Of a DNA stretch of 64,000 nt, positions 37,315 to 48,656 are shown in pieces. Numbering within the stretch: position 1 is the stretch's first letter; each line of letters begins with the position of its first letter. The stretch is taken from the NCBI GenBank assembly GCA_026120035.1, contig JALRME010000014.1:310001-374000 (forward strand). Direction: 5' to 3'. The notes under the pieces were generated by a model. It was not told where the DNA came from. It worked only from the letters and a program-made list of their open reading frames with translations, and did not search any database. The translations under genes were made by a program, and so were the position numbers. Origin of the DNA: Coleophoma eucalyptorum. Lineage: Eukaryota; Ascomycota; Leotiomycetes; Helotiales; Dermateaceae.

Positions 37315-39015
37315 CTAGAGCCGCTGAACAGGCGTTGTAACACTGTAAGTATTCATTCGACATAGGCATGAGGCCCTAATAGGCACATCTGCTGTTGCAA
37401 CTGCTAGCGTCAGCTGCTTCTTAATGATGCCAGCCTCGGCTGTCCGTCCAAGTTTCATGAGGCATTCGTGGTAGCCATGTAAAGCCCACACGTTATTCGG
37501 ATGCTGAGAAGCACGGGGTAATGTGTCATCAAAACCAAGGTCAGCACGATACTCCAGTGCCGCCTCTTCGATTCGGCCTTGCTCCAAGAGAAGTGCACCG
37601 TATGCATGACGTGTTGGCTGCATCCACCCCCAGGGCTCATCATAAGGAAGGGCATCATCAAGAGTAATAGATTGACGAAGATGCTCGAAGGCAGCGTCAA
37701 AGTTTCCGCGACGATACTCTAATTCTCCATTAAGCATGGCATCAGCAACGGCAAGAATGTCAACACATCTGTTGTTGAAAAGCGTTCGTGTTGATTTCAC
37801 ACGGTGTAGAGCGGTTCGGAATAATAGGAGCTCTTGCTCTGCTTGAGAAACGTTTCCAGTGGCGGCCAAAGCCACTCCCCTACCATAATGAACCATTGCA
37901 GTATTCGTGCAATAAAGGTCCTGGTCAGAAGGAAGTGGTAGCTGAATCAGGTCCTTCCACTTCCCAAAGCGAACCAGGACGTGTACTCGTACACCCAAGA
38001 ATCCTTCTAACCAGTCTGCCATAGGCGGAGATTCAATTCGGAGTAATTCCTCTGGTAAGGATGCTTCCAGTTGAGCGACAGTTTCCAAAGCAACCTGTGA
38101 CTGGCCTGCAAACATGGCAGCATAAATACGAAAGTGATAATCGTGAGACCGATAAAGTGTATAGAAGTTCAAGGGTCCAGAACGTGCCAAAAACTTCTCA
38201 TCAGCACGAATAGCATCTGAGTTCGAGGCAATAGCTCTTCGGTAATCGCCGCACAAAATGTCTAGATGAGTTGGCATATGCTCCAGGTGGCCGGCATCAG
38301 GTACGAGGCCGCGTAACTGGTCAGCTACGATTAATGCAGACTCAGGTGTGCCAGACATCTCCATCAGATGAATATACAAGTGCAGCAGACCCGGATGGGC
38401 CAAACCTCCAGGCTGGGCTAATGCACGATCAAGAATTGATTTCACTTCCATAGTACGAGCCTTAGAAGCAGGCTTTCCACTGCGTAGGTCCCAGAGTTGC
38501 CAGGGGGTCAAATTCATTAATGCGTCGGCGTAGAGAGCAGCGACATCAAGATCATTTCCATACTTTTGGTATACCGAGCCCATAGCATCAGCATAAGCCT
38601 GATTCCATATATTGAAGTTTCCAGTCGGCAAGTCTTGAGGGTAGCGTGAGATAAGTGCATCTATGAGCGCATGTTCACAGGGTGATGTTGATACTGTGTT
38701 TGCCCTGGCCTTCTCAACTGCTTGATGAGTCCTATTCACCACACTCCCCAACTCGTTGACATCGAAGAACTGCCATGGTTTGTTGTAATTTGGGCCAAGA
38801 GCGTATGCAAGTCCCCAATATGCCATTGAACAGCCGGGGTCGTTGGAAATGGCCTTCTCAAAGCATCTAACTGCCTCTTCATGGTTGAATGCATAGCTCC
38901 AAATAAGACCACGATCAAACCACTTTTGAGCCTCTTCACTGGTAGTGCTTACCGCTCGATGGTACGAACCCAGGTTGTAGTATTCATCTTTTGATGGATA
39001 TGATTGATAACTCAT
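37315..39015 (-). CDS. Tetratricopeptide-repeat protein, bacterial-type, intronless
   Basis: A single exon on the minus strand. I chose the ATG at 39015 (MSYQSYPSKDEYYNLG), giving 566 residues. An in-frame ATG at 39039 would add eight residues (MCCIIRVK). TPR helices are evident from about residue 30 (WFDRGLIWSYAFNHEEAVR, then CFEKAISNDPGCSMAYWGLA) and again near the C-terminus (YGALLLEQGRIEEAALEYRADLG). A central motif LEHMPTHLDILCGDY resembles the HMPSHI segment of a family of bacterial TPR proteins. The fold suggests protein-protein contact. No catalytic function can be assigned, and no signal peptide or membrane helix is visible. Its 5' end faces ORC4 across a 279-bp divergent gap. Confidence 0.88.
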   Translation of the reverse strand: MSYQSYPSKDEYYNLGSYHRAVSTTSEEAQKWFDRGLIWSYAFNHEEAVRCFEKAISNDPGCSMAYWGLAYALGPNYNKPWQFFDVNELGSVVNRTHQAVEKARANTVSTSPCEHALIDALISRYPQDLPTGNFNIWNQAYADAMGSVYQKYGNDLDVAALYADALMNLTPWQLWDLRSGKPASKARTMEVKSILDRALAQPGGLAHPGLLHLYIHLMEMSGTPESALIVADQLRGLVPDAGHLEHMPTHLDILCGDYRRAIASNSDAIRADEKFLARSGPLNFYTLYRSHDYHFRIYAAMFAGQSQVALETVAQLEASLPEELLRIESPPMADWLEGFLGVRVHVLVRFGKWKDLIQLPLPSDQDLYCTNTAMVHYGRGVALAATGNVSQAEQELLLFRTALHRVKSTRTLFNNRCVDILAVADAMLNGELEYRRGNFDAAFEHLRQSITLDDALPYDEPWGWMQPTRHAYGALLLEQGRIEEAALEYRADLGFDDTLPRASQHPNNVWALHGYHECLMKLGRTAEAGIIKKQLTLAVATADVPIRASCLCRMNTYSVTTPVQRL

Positions 39016-39294
39016 CTTGACTCGAATGATGCAACACAATAAAACATGAGAATCATCAACTTGAATTTGGGTAATTCCACATCATCATGTAAAGTCTGGA
39101 AGCCATAAGCGGATAATGGATAATCCGTGTTATGTAATCCACTTCGCGTCGCGTCTTCCTCGATCCTTGGAACGACCACATTTTGAAGCTTCGAGCTTCG
39201 AGTTCAATCACCAAGGATATGACCAAAATGACATCAGAATTCGTAGATTCGAGATAAGCATTATAGCTACGAAACCAAGCACAGTAGCTTCAGG
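39016..39294. promoter_or_regulatory. Short divergent promoter of the TPR gene and ORC4
   Basis: 279 bp separate the two start codons and must hold both core promoters. No clear TATA box is seen. Confidence 0.45.
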
Positions 39295-42200
39295 ATGAGC
39301 GCTTCAAGTCGCAAACGTAGCAGACCACAAATACAAGATCTTGATGAACTTTCACCAGCGCCCGTCAAGAACACTCCATCCTCTGTGAAACGCCGCAAAT
39401 TTGAACCAAATGGCGCATCACCAAGTATTCCAGAGGTTGCCGGGTTCTTCAAGAAGACTGCAGCTTATTTCGGACTCGATGGCACTGCTCAGGAAGCTCG
39501 AGACGAAGCCGAAGCCTTTGATGAGTTAGGAGCGTCAGAGGAGGATATGGAAATATTAGAGAGCGAGGTCGAGGATGACGACGAGGAGTCATTTGGTAGC
39601 CAAAGGGGATGGGTTCCGAAGGCTATTCGAACTGCGACAAAGGAACACCATGAAGAAATTGCAGAGAGTGATCATGAAGTGGTTCAGATACCGGCTAAGA
39701 AGAGAGGACGGCCTCCGAAGAACAAACAAGTCACGGCAGATTCGGCAACAAAGCTTGTAAGCTCGACAAAGGAACACCATGAAGAAGTTGTAGAGGGGGA
39801 TCATGAAGTAGTTCAGGTACCGGCTAAGAAGAGAGGAAGGCCTCCGAAGAACAAACAAGTCACTACAGATTCGGCAACAACGCTTGTAAGCTCGACAGAG
39901 GAACATCATGAAGAAATTGCAGAGAGTGATCATGAGGCGATTCAGGTACCGGCTAAGAAGAGAGGAAGGCCTCCGAAGAACAAACAAGCCACGACAGATT
40001 CGGCAACAACGCTTGTAAGCTCCACACAAGAGAAAGAACCACCAAAAAAGCGAGGCCGTCCTAGCAAAAGGGCTATGTTGAACAAGGCAAAGATTCTTGC
40101 AAAACAGGCAGCTCGGGAACGGATTGAGGCAGAAGCACACGAATCTGAGGAGCCTGGATTAGACAACGGTGCTGCTTCGATCAGGGATAAAGAATCCACA
40201 GTGAACGATGGAAGCATCGAGGCCAAAGATGCGGAAGGCATTATAAAAGCCGTAGTATTGGACCCAGGTGATGAGATGCAGTCGGCCTTTGCTGAAACAA
40301 GCAGGCCAGATATTCCAATCAAGAGGAAGCGTGGAAGGCCCAGGAAGAATCCTATTGTTGAAACGGAGAGCTCCAATGCAAATCTTGACTTGGGATTTAA
40401 GGATGCGCCTAAAACAAGCCGTGGCAGACACACCAAGAAAGGCGCAGAGCATGCTCCAGCAGTACACGAGAAATCCATTTATGATTTTGAAATTTCCGAT
40501 GATGAACGGGGGCCAAGTACGCATGTCACGAAACGTGCAAATGTGAAGTCGACAACTGGGGAAATTGATTCGGCAAGTGATCTAGAAATTCATGACGCGC
40601 CTGCAGAACTTGCGGACGGAGATGATTCGGACGAAGAAGATGATGAAGAGGTCTGTGAGATTTGTGGAAACGCCGAATCAAAGGCACCAAATCTTATTGT
40701 CTTTTGCGAAAGTTGTCCTCGTGCCGTCCATCAAAAATGCTACAATATTCCAGTCATACCTCGCGGGGATTGGTTTTGTAGAGAATGTCAGACTGGTCCA
40801 AAAGTGGCAGATTCGTTGGAGCAGGGAGTACTGATACATGAAGGTGATATGACAACTGATCTGGTAAATAGATTGCCCAATATTGATGGATGCGAAAACC
40901 ACCTGCGGGCAACTCAAAGAATTGTTCTTGATAAGCTCACTGGCAAGAAAAACATTATGCTTCGTGGCTTCGATGACGAAATGCAGAAAGTATTTCAGCT
41001 CGTCGAGCAGACAGTACAAGCTGGAGAAGGCAATTCAATGTTGGTTATTGGAGCAAGAGGTTCTGGGAAGACTACCGTAAAGTCCCTACTAAATTTTGGG
41101 GACGTCTACTGACTTGCAAAGCTTGTTGAATCAGTTATCTCTGACCTTTCCGACCAGCGAGAAAACTTCCACGTAATCCGATTGAACGGGTTCGTTCATA
41201 CCGATGACAAGCTGGCTCTTCGTGAGATCTGGCAGCAGCTTGGGCGTGAGATGGAAGTAGATGATGAGCCAGGCAATGTCAAATATCCCAGCCTTGTCTA
41301 TTTGATTTTTTCACTGATGAAAGTTATAGCCAAGTAACCATGCAGATACATTAGCATCCCTGTTAGCACTGCTGTCGCACCCTTCTGAATATTTTGAAGA
41401 TCAAGCTGGCGAAACCACGAAGTCAGTAATATTTATACTGGACGAGTTTGATCTTTTTACAACACACCCAAGACAGACCCTGCTCTACAATCTTTTCGAT
41501 ATTGCCCAAGCCCGAAAGGCTCCAATTGCGGTACTTGGTCTTACAACTCGCATTGATGTTGTAGAGAGTCTTGAAAAGAGAGTAAAGAGTCGATTTAGCC
41601 ACCGTTATGTACATTTATCGCTACCGAGGAGTTTGCCTGCATTCTGGGATATCTGCAAAGAGGGATTACTTGTCGGTCAAAACGATGTCACAGAAGAAAT
41701 TGCAGTGGAAGGGCTGGACGAATTTCTCTCGTACTGGGATGGCATGATTGAGGTTCGTAGTGGTTGGATGCTATTTTAAATCTTACTGACAAACTTAGGA
41801 TCTTTTCCAGGACAGAATCTTCAAAGACCAACTACAAACGCATTTCTATCGAACAAAGTCCGTGCCCGAACTTTTTACATCGTGTATTCTACCCATAGCC
41901 AATCTGTCTCCCAGCAGATTTCCCCTCACAGGAAGAGCATTTGAATCCTCAATTCTGTCTCTGTCGGCTCCGGATTCTAAGTTGCATATGCTGCAAGGAC
42001 TGTCCGAAGTGGAGCTGGCGCTACTCATTGCTGCAGCACGTCTTGATATTATTCTTGATACCGATACTTGCAATTTTGCAATGGCATATGACGAGTACAG
42101 CTCTTTAACTTCACGTCACAAAATCCAGACCTCAAGCACAGGCATAGCTGCATTGGGTGCAAGTGCAAAGGTTTGGGGTCGGGAAGTTGCCCTTGGTGCA

Positions 42201-42374
42201 TGGGAGCGATTGACGGAATATGAGCTACTGATACCTGCGACCATGGGCGCTGCCAGTGGTAGAGATATTGGTATCGGAGGTAGGATGTGGAAAGTTGACA
42301 TTGGGTTGGAAGAGATATCCGGAAGTTTGGAAGGACTTAGCAGTGTCATGGCCAAATGGTGTAGAGAGATCTAA
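39295..42374 (+). CDS. ORC4: Origin recognition complex subunit 4 with AT-hooks and a PHD finger
   Basis: Four exons (39295-41076, 41122-41277, 41330-41752 and 41799-42374) give 977 residues. Five AT-hooks (GRP core) lie near residues 136, 180, 223, 252 and 345; the first three sit in a 43-residue tandem repeat. A PHD finger spans about 453-499 (CEIC...CESC...HQKC...CREC). The AAA+ part has a Walker A motif at about 587-594 (GARGSGKT), interrupted just after by intron 1, and a Walker B at about 682-687 (ILDEFD), followed by a sensor region and a winged-helix C-terminus ([10 protein letters not shown]). By family knowledge ORC4 is one of the six ORC subunits that mark replication origins, and in fission yeast Orc4 binds DNA through nine AT-hooks. 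Intron 2 has a weak GTCAAA donor; the frame is closed and the joined product matches ORC4 order. Confidence 0.93.
39637..40023 (+). repeat. Three tandem 129-bp coding repeats in ORC4
   Basis: Units begin at 39637, 39766 and 39895. Each encodes 43 residues containing one [11 protein letters not shown]-hook and an acidic His-rich spacer (EHHEE). The units are nearly identical at DNA level, which indicates recent duplication. Confidence 0.9.
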
Positions 42375-42911
42375 TGAAATTGCAATGCTACTGCAGAATG
42401 GAATCACGATCACTTCAGATCTCGTGCTTGGTCTGTTTATACTTTGTTTTGTGCAGGGCATCTACAAACGCTAGTCAGCCCCCTCTGCCGATCTCAGAGC
42501 CTCACTTCTGTTCCAAAAGTAAGCCAATCGATCCCAGCCGGGTGACCGAACAATAATAAATGAGGCTCAAAATAAAGGCTGATTGATGGTCAGCAGAAAA
42601 CTCTTGATTAAACGCCCTAATCTAATAACTGTAAGGCATCCCACAAGAATTGATATTCCGCTGCCCTGACTAAAATGCTTTTTCTGACTTGACAAATAAA
42701 GCGGGCTACACAGCAGCCTTAAACAGAAGTCAGCATTGGCAGCCTGATTAGAGAGACGATTGAAATTTCAGCCGCATGCCTAGGCGGGGGTGACGCTGCC
42801 TAGACTGCCTTTAGTATAAGTATAAGTACTGCACCTTTCTCCCTTCCGTAGCCTTTCTTTCAATTCCTTCAGAAAGCAATTCTTTTTTGCCTCCCAATAG
42901 CCGCAGTCATC
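42375..42911 (+). promoter_or_regulatory. Promoter region of the 930-residue protein gene
   Basis: This 537-bp stretch has a TATAAGTATAAG core-promoter candidate at 42815-42826 and a pyrimidine-rich tract (about 42833-42890) just before the ATG at 42912, the classical layout of a strong fungal promoter. Its left end contains the ORC4 3' flank. Confidence 0.5.
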
Positions 42912-45819
42912 ATGGATCAGGTAGCAAACGCATCGGGCATTTTAGCCCTTCTCGAGCACACCATCACATATTGCAATCAACTAAGTCAAGTGCTGCACAC
43001 CTTCTCAGTCTTACGAGATTATCTTCGTCCTGACTATTTCGAAAACTGTCCCAAGGCTATTGATGATACAACATGCACATTGACTCAACTCTCGGCTCTG
43101 ATCGAGAGACAAACAAATTCAGCCTCGAAGCGCCTGTTCAATGACGAAGGCCTTACCCGTGCTAAATTACTCACAAAAGAGTGTTTCACCGAGGTTTCTC
43201 GCATCGAACTCGCCATCAGAAAATGTGCAACCCCCGCCGTGCATGCAGCATCTTTTGATCAAGCACATGGCGCTCGTGGCACGCTTACAGCCGCAGAGTT
43301 TTTAGAGACAAAGAATGCAGATCCTCTGCTGAAGTCATTTGACGCGAAGGAGTTTTTGACTGTCGTAGAGGAGATGCGCTGTTTTCTGATCGAGAGTGAT
43401 GTCCGCCGTTGTGTTACCCGCCTCCGAGAATTGACACAGAATAACATTTTGCTTTCGCAGATTGTTGAACTGGAGAACTGGTTTGTCTTTTCTGATTTTC
43501 TCTCAAACTACTCGTTTAAATGCAATGGACACTAAGGATACCAATAGCTATGATGGTGAGAAGCTGTCTATAAAGGAGACCGTGATTTATCATAACCGTA
43601 TCTCTCGTGCTGCGGATCTGGTTCGTTTTGCACCAGAAGAGGATGTATCTGATTCAAGCTCCACATATTACGATAGCGATAGCGATAGCGATAGTGGTAG
43701 TGAAAGAAGTGCTAGAAGCAGGTCCTCGTCCAGCTCAGGATCCAGATCCAGTTCTGGATCGCCGAGGGGAGCAAGACGTCCCGTTCGGCCAAGAGGTAGA
43801 AGTGTGAGCTTCAGCCGAAGCAGAAGTAGCAGTTCAGGTAGTTTCAGAAGCAGACGCAGGAGTTGTAGCTCAGAATGGGTCGATATAAAGCGTGGATCTC
43901 CTTTGCCTAAGCCCTGTTCTTCTACTCCGACATGGCCTACGCCTATTCAACAGTGGAATAGTCGCCCGCTAAGTCCACCTCCTCCAAGACTCCCTCTATT
44001 TACCAGCCCCCGAGTTCGTGTGGCTCTTCCTTCTCTAGGAAATGAGAATGTAAGTAACCAACTTATGTAAGCTCAAAATCCTCCTAATGGTTACCAGGGA
44101 TTACCGCCATCATACATAGACAGTCGTGGGCCGTTCTCAAGCGATCCATGTACTGTGCAAAATATGGCTGCTCCTCTGCCACCTTCTATTTTCCCTAAGC
44201 TTGATAAAAGTACTGCTACTGTACAGGAGGTAAGTGAGCAGGTAGAAACCGTAGAAACTGTTGAATCTGGCCCCAGGTACGTCCCATTCCAAAATTTTCA
44301 AAGTATACAATATTCAAGAATTATTAGTGCAACTCCCAAAGAAGGCCAGCTTCTCAAATCTAAGTTTCACAATATATTTCACAAACTGCAGCTTTGCTTC
44401 AGTCCCTCTTCTCTTTCGACAGAAATGACTTCTGTGCTGAAAGCTACCGATTCTAAGCTTTCGGCCTATTTAATCCAAACCAACATGCTCCGCGAAATTC
44501 CGCATTCAGCATTTCATACGCTTGAATCAACACATCTAAGAGCTCTTCTCAACCATGGCAATAATGCTTCAAATGATTGGTACAAAACCTTTAGCAAACT
44601 CACCAATGACGAACATCGGCAATTGGACGGAGTCCTACATCAACGCGATGCCAACGGGGTATTGAGGCATCGCGGGATTGTAGTTTTGCAAGTTGTGAGG
44701 CAGAACAGAGGTAATGCGTGGTTAAGAATGCTTGCTAGGAAACTAGGCAAAGGCACTGGGGTTGAGCCAGTTTCGGTGCGAAACAATCGTGTCATTCTCG
44801 CTATCATGCGCGAGAAGCTCTCTGAGAATATTCCTCCTCTACCTGCTGGCACTTACGAATATCTTGGAACAAAATCGCCTCCAACCCCGGTTGAACCAGC
44901 AACAAAACTGCGGGTTCCACCCCTTCCAATTATTAGAAGGCCAGATGGGCTATCGGATCTCAGATTCCCGCCTGCTCCTCCGCTGGTCCCAATATACCAA
45001 CCTCCTCCACCGCCTGGATACAATGCGGGTGTTTCTCAAGGACTCTTCACCGTTAGAAATACACGTGAGGCATTAACGACATTCAACGAGTATCACTTGG
45101 ATGTCTTTCCTGGCTTTCAAGCACCACATGCCCCTCTACAACCACCAAACTGGCAACGCATTAATATCACCCAGTCGACAACCGCTGCATCTACAGACCT
45201 GCTAGAAGTTCTTAATGCCAAACTCAGCGTCAACAATCCAACTGCAGATCCCATCGCCCCACACACTAGGGTATCCATGCCTAGAACCACAATCTTCAAA
45301 CAATACCCAGACATTTCACCTGCACAAGACCTCCATCTCTCTCGCCTCCTTTCTCAGCTACGGGCTAGCGACCCGGACAAGAGTTTTGAATGGCAATGGG
45401 TGCACCTCGGCCTCAATTTTGGTCCGGGCCCGGCTCAGGAATTCACTGGTGTGCAAAACGCAACCAGCATTCATGCCATCGCCGCACGCACCCCAGCCGC
45501 AGGTGTAGACAGTCTAGCTTTATACCGGAGGGTTGATAGAAGTCCTTACCCACCACGCCTAGCTCATCCGCCACCACCTCCAGGTCCTCTGGCACCACCT
45601 TCGCCTGTGATTGTCAGAGCTCCAGTGGGACCGAGATTGGGACCAAGACCGAGATCGAGAAGCCCGGTGCGAGTGATAGTGAGAAGACGAAGGGGAGAGA
45701 AAAGGGAAAAGGAATGGATTAAGACGCGCGCAGAAGAGGATCTGAGTCTCCCTATGCGAAGAAGCGTCCTAGATCGCGAGGGAATCGCGGACGCACTTTT
45801 GAAGCTTTGGTGTCGTTAG
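42912..45819 (+). CDS. Uncharacterised 930-residue protein with RS-rich and proline-rich regions
   Basis: Three exons (42912-43480, 43548-44049 and 44098-45819) join in phase to 930 residues. The N-terminus (MDQVANASGILALLEHTITY, about residues 1-185) is a helical segment that looks like the alpha-helical N-terminal domains in front of many fungal STAND and signalling proteins. Residues about 222-305 are an acidic SD stretch followed by an Arg/Ser-rich tract with many RS and SR dipeptides. Residues about 412-600 form the most structured part (LKSKFHNIFHKLQ; DEHRQLDGVLHQRD). Proline runs sit near 647 and 847, and the C-terminus is strongly basic (PRPRSRSPVRVIVRRRRGEK). There is no signal peptide or catalytic motif. 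RS-rich tracts suggest nuclear or RNA-related roles, but that is inference. I do not recognise the family. Confidence 0.82.
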
Positions 45820-47152
45820 TGAGGGCGAAACTTGATAACAGGTAAGATGGGAGGTCTTCTATTTTATGCCGATCTAGTTTTTGTTTTGGGATGTGATTGC
45901 GTTGGCTTAACCTAAATTGTGACAACTTGCTCTGCCTTTGTTTTCTTTTTCTTTTCTTTGGTCTGAACTAATTTCCTTATAAAAACAACTTAACGCTCCG
46001 GAAAGAAAAGATGAAAAAAAGACTTTTATAATTAATTTGTTACGTATCCTCCTCTAGCTTATAGTAATCCTTATCTGCATAAGTTTCTTCGGTTGCTCAG
46101 ATACTATTGAAAGTGGTCCAGTCAGTACTTCTACTAGTTGGATGAAGAAAGTTTCCCCATGTGCCTTGTGACGGTGAAATAGCCATTGGCATGTTTAAAC
46201 TGGTTCTCGACCATCAGGTTTACTGCTAGAAACAAACGGCAGACACCGGGGGGAGTATGACGATATTAATGCAGTGCGACTTGTGCTACACCGTCCTGGT
46301 AACTACTTCAACTAAGCGATTGCTGCTGGTTCACGACACATAGTGGCCTTGAATCGCCCAGCTGACTCTACGGGCACGCTAGATGATGGCCCACCAAAGA
46401 GCCAGACGAGACCTGATCGCACCTGACATCCGCCGCGCCGGCGTTGCGATTGGAGGACCGCAGAAGGTCACGACTGGCCAGCACCAGAAAAATGGTAAGC
46501 TCACGATATGCGTCCTGTAGCCGCGCTCCTATGGTCGTGTATTTGACAGGATGTGGTCGCTTGACGACGCGGCCTCGATGCACCATTGTCGTTAGGGTAG
46601 GTGTAAGCCAGACTAGAGCAGCACAACGCGCATTGTTCGCAACACGTGCCTGCGGAAACAAAGTTACGGCTGCGGTATTGCCCATGAAACACGAAACGGA
46701 CTATGCCTGGAACCCTCATCTACTTACCGTCCAGCACACCGGGCTGATTGGAAAACGACGCAGAACAAACACAAATTGGGGGGGATATAAAGCGGGGCGA
46801 GGGAGGATGACTTCAGGCGGGTAGATTGAGGGAGGTGGATTGGATGGCCGTGCTTGGCTGGCTGATCGGCTGGCGACGATCTGCGAAACAAGAGACGACA
46901 TGGGCAATCCTGTCTTATCTACATGGGGAAGTCAACTTTCAGACGAACCCAATCCTGATCCTGCCTGATGGACGGTCCCTGATTCTCTATGCCTGTGATC
47001 AACCCAACTTCCTTCCACCCTTATATTTGTGTTTTTTTCCTTTCCTTGCCACCCTCCTTTGACCGTCTTCAACCACTTTCACTTTCGCGGTTTCTCTCTT
47101 CAGCTATACGATAATGTCCAGCTCACGATAATCCGACTTCCACCCCGCGATC
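45820..47152. other. Intergenic region upstream of the GH76 gene
   Basis: 1.33 kb. The left 500 bp is AT-rich 3' flank. The middle (46.3-46.9 kb) has mid-GC DNA with short overlapping open frames on both strands (46368-46685 minus, 46444-46824 plus) but no domain. The right end, with pyrimidine-rich tracts at about 47030-47100, is probably the GH76 promoter and leader. Confidence 0.5.
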
Positions 47153-48656
47153 ATGAAGCTCACTTGCCCCGCAATCGCTGTTCTGGTAGCCAATGCCATA
47201 CAAGTGACTACGGCAGTCTCTCTCAATGTCTCAGATACAGGTGAATTCCTCTTGTATGGACTTGTGGGTGCTACGGTAACTAAATCATAATAGTTTCTGT
47301 TCAGAGCGTTGCAAGCAGTGTAGCTTACGGTCTAATGAAATATTACACCGGGAATGTCACCAATACCGAATCAACCATTGCTGTTCTACCACAGCCATAT
47401 TACTGGGTACGTTTCCTGAAATTTCCTGTTTGGACCGTCTGACAGCTTCGCAGTGGGAAGCCGGCGCAATGTGGGGAGCCATGCTGGATTACTACCACTA
47501 CACCGGCGACGCATCTTACAACAATGTCACCGCACAAGCCCTAGTCTCACAAGTCGGCCCTGATTACGATTTTATGGTTCCATTGCACGCTAAGGATGAA
47601 GGAAATGATGATCAAGCATTCTGGGGTTTCGCAACTATGGCTGCAGCTGAGATGGATTTCCCTCAACCAACTGTCGGCAACTACTCGTGGGTACAGCTTA
47701 CTGAGAATCTCTGGAATACACAGGCACGACGCTGGGATACGGCGACGTGTGGAGGTGGATTGAAGTGGCAGATTTTCACCTTTAATAATGGATACGATTA
47801 CAAAAATTCTGTCTCCAACGGCGCCTTCTTTCAGCTTTCAGCTCGGCTTGCTCGCTTCACCGGAAACCAGACCTATGTCCATTGGGCGGAGAAGGCATAC
47901 AAGTGGTCCACAGATATTGGGCTTGTCTCGGATGCCTATCGCGTGTACGATGGTTCGGATGATACTATTAATTGCACAGAGCTCAATCATATCACATGGA
48001 CTTATAGTAGCGGTATCTATTTGTATGGAACCGCCGTGATGTACAACTACACCAACGGATCAGACATCTGGTCCGAACGAACCCAAGGCTTCCTGAATGC
48101 GACAATCGACTTCTTCTCACCCTTTGACAACAGTACGGACATCATGTACGAACAAGCCTGCGAGACGGTCAATACCTGCAACAATGACCAATACTCTTTC
48201 AAAGCTTACCTCTCACGATTTATGTGGAAAAGCACTCTGATGGCCCCTTTCATCTCAAGTGCTGTATCTACATTCCTTACTACATCTGCGGCGGCTGCTG
48301 CGCAAGCATGTTCGGGCCCGGCCAATGGTTTTAGTCTCGACGGCCAGACGTGTGGACAGAGATGGTATGTAGGTGGCTATGATGGCAGTGTGGGTGTAGG
48401 GCAGCAATTGAGTGCGTTGGAGGCCATACAGGGGCTTCTGATCAACAGTTCAACAGCGCCACTGCATGCTAATCAGGTCCATCTTGTCACGCCAAATGCG
48501 ACGACCACGGCAAGTTTACCATCTAAGACGGCGACAGCGACAGCGACAAGAAGGAGCGCGAGTCCTGCGAGTGGGAAAAAACCAGATGGAAATCTGATTT
48601 GGATTTCGGTAGGCCTTGTGCTTGGGAACGCGTTATTGAGATTTCTTAATGAATAA
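47153..48656 (+). CDS. GPI-anchored GH76 endo-mannanase-like protein (Dfg5/Dcw1 family)
   Basis: Three exons (47153-47240, 47294-47406 and 47454-48656) give 467 residues. A signal peptide is clear (MKLTCPAIAVLVANAIQVTTA). The mature part shows the family motif YYWWEAGAMWGA, formed across intron 2, and the adjacent aspartate pair in GNDDQAFWGFA, the catalytic Asp pair of GH76. NxS/T sequons are frequent. A Ser/Thr/Ala-rich linker precedes a C-terminal hydrophobic tail (NLIWISVGLVLGNALLRFL) with small residues before it, fitting a GPI anchor signal. By family knowledge these proteins act at the plasma membrane or wall on the GPI mannan core and help attach GPI proteins to wall glucan. Fungi usually have several paralogues, so I do not assign DFG5 or DCW1. 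Confidence 0.93.

Noticed and set aside
39589..40140. 183-codon minus-strand frame rich in Cys/Arg/Leu opposite ORC4
   Set aside because: It is the antisense shadow of the 129-bp AT-hook repeats; its own repeats follow directly from the ORC4 coding repeats.
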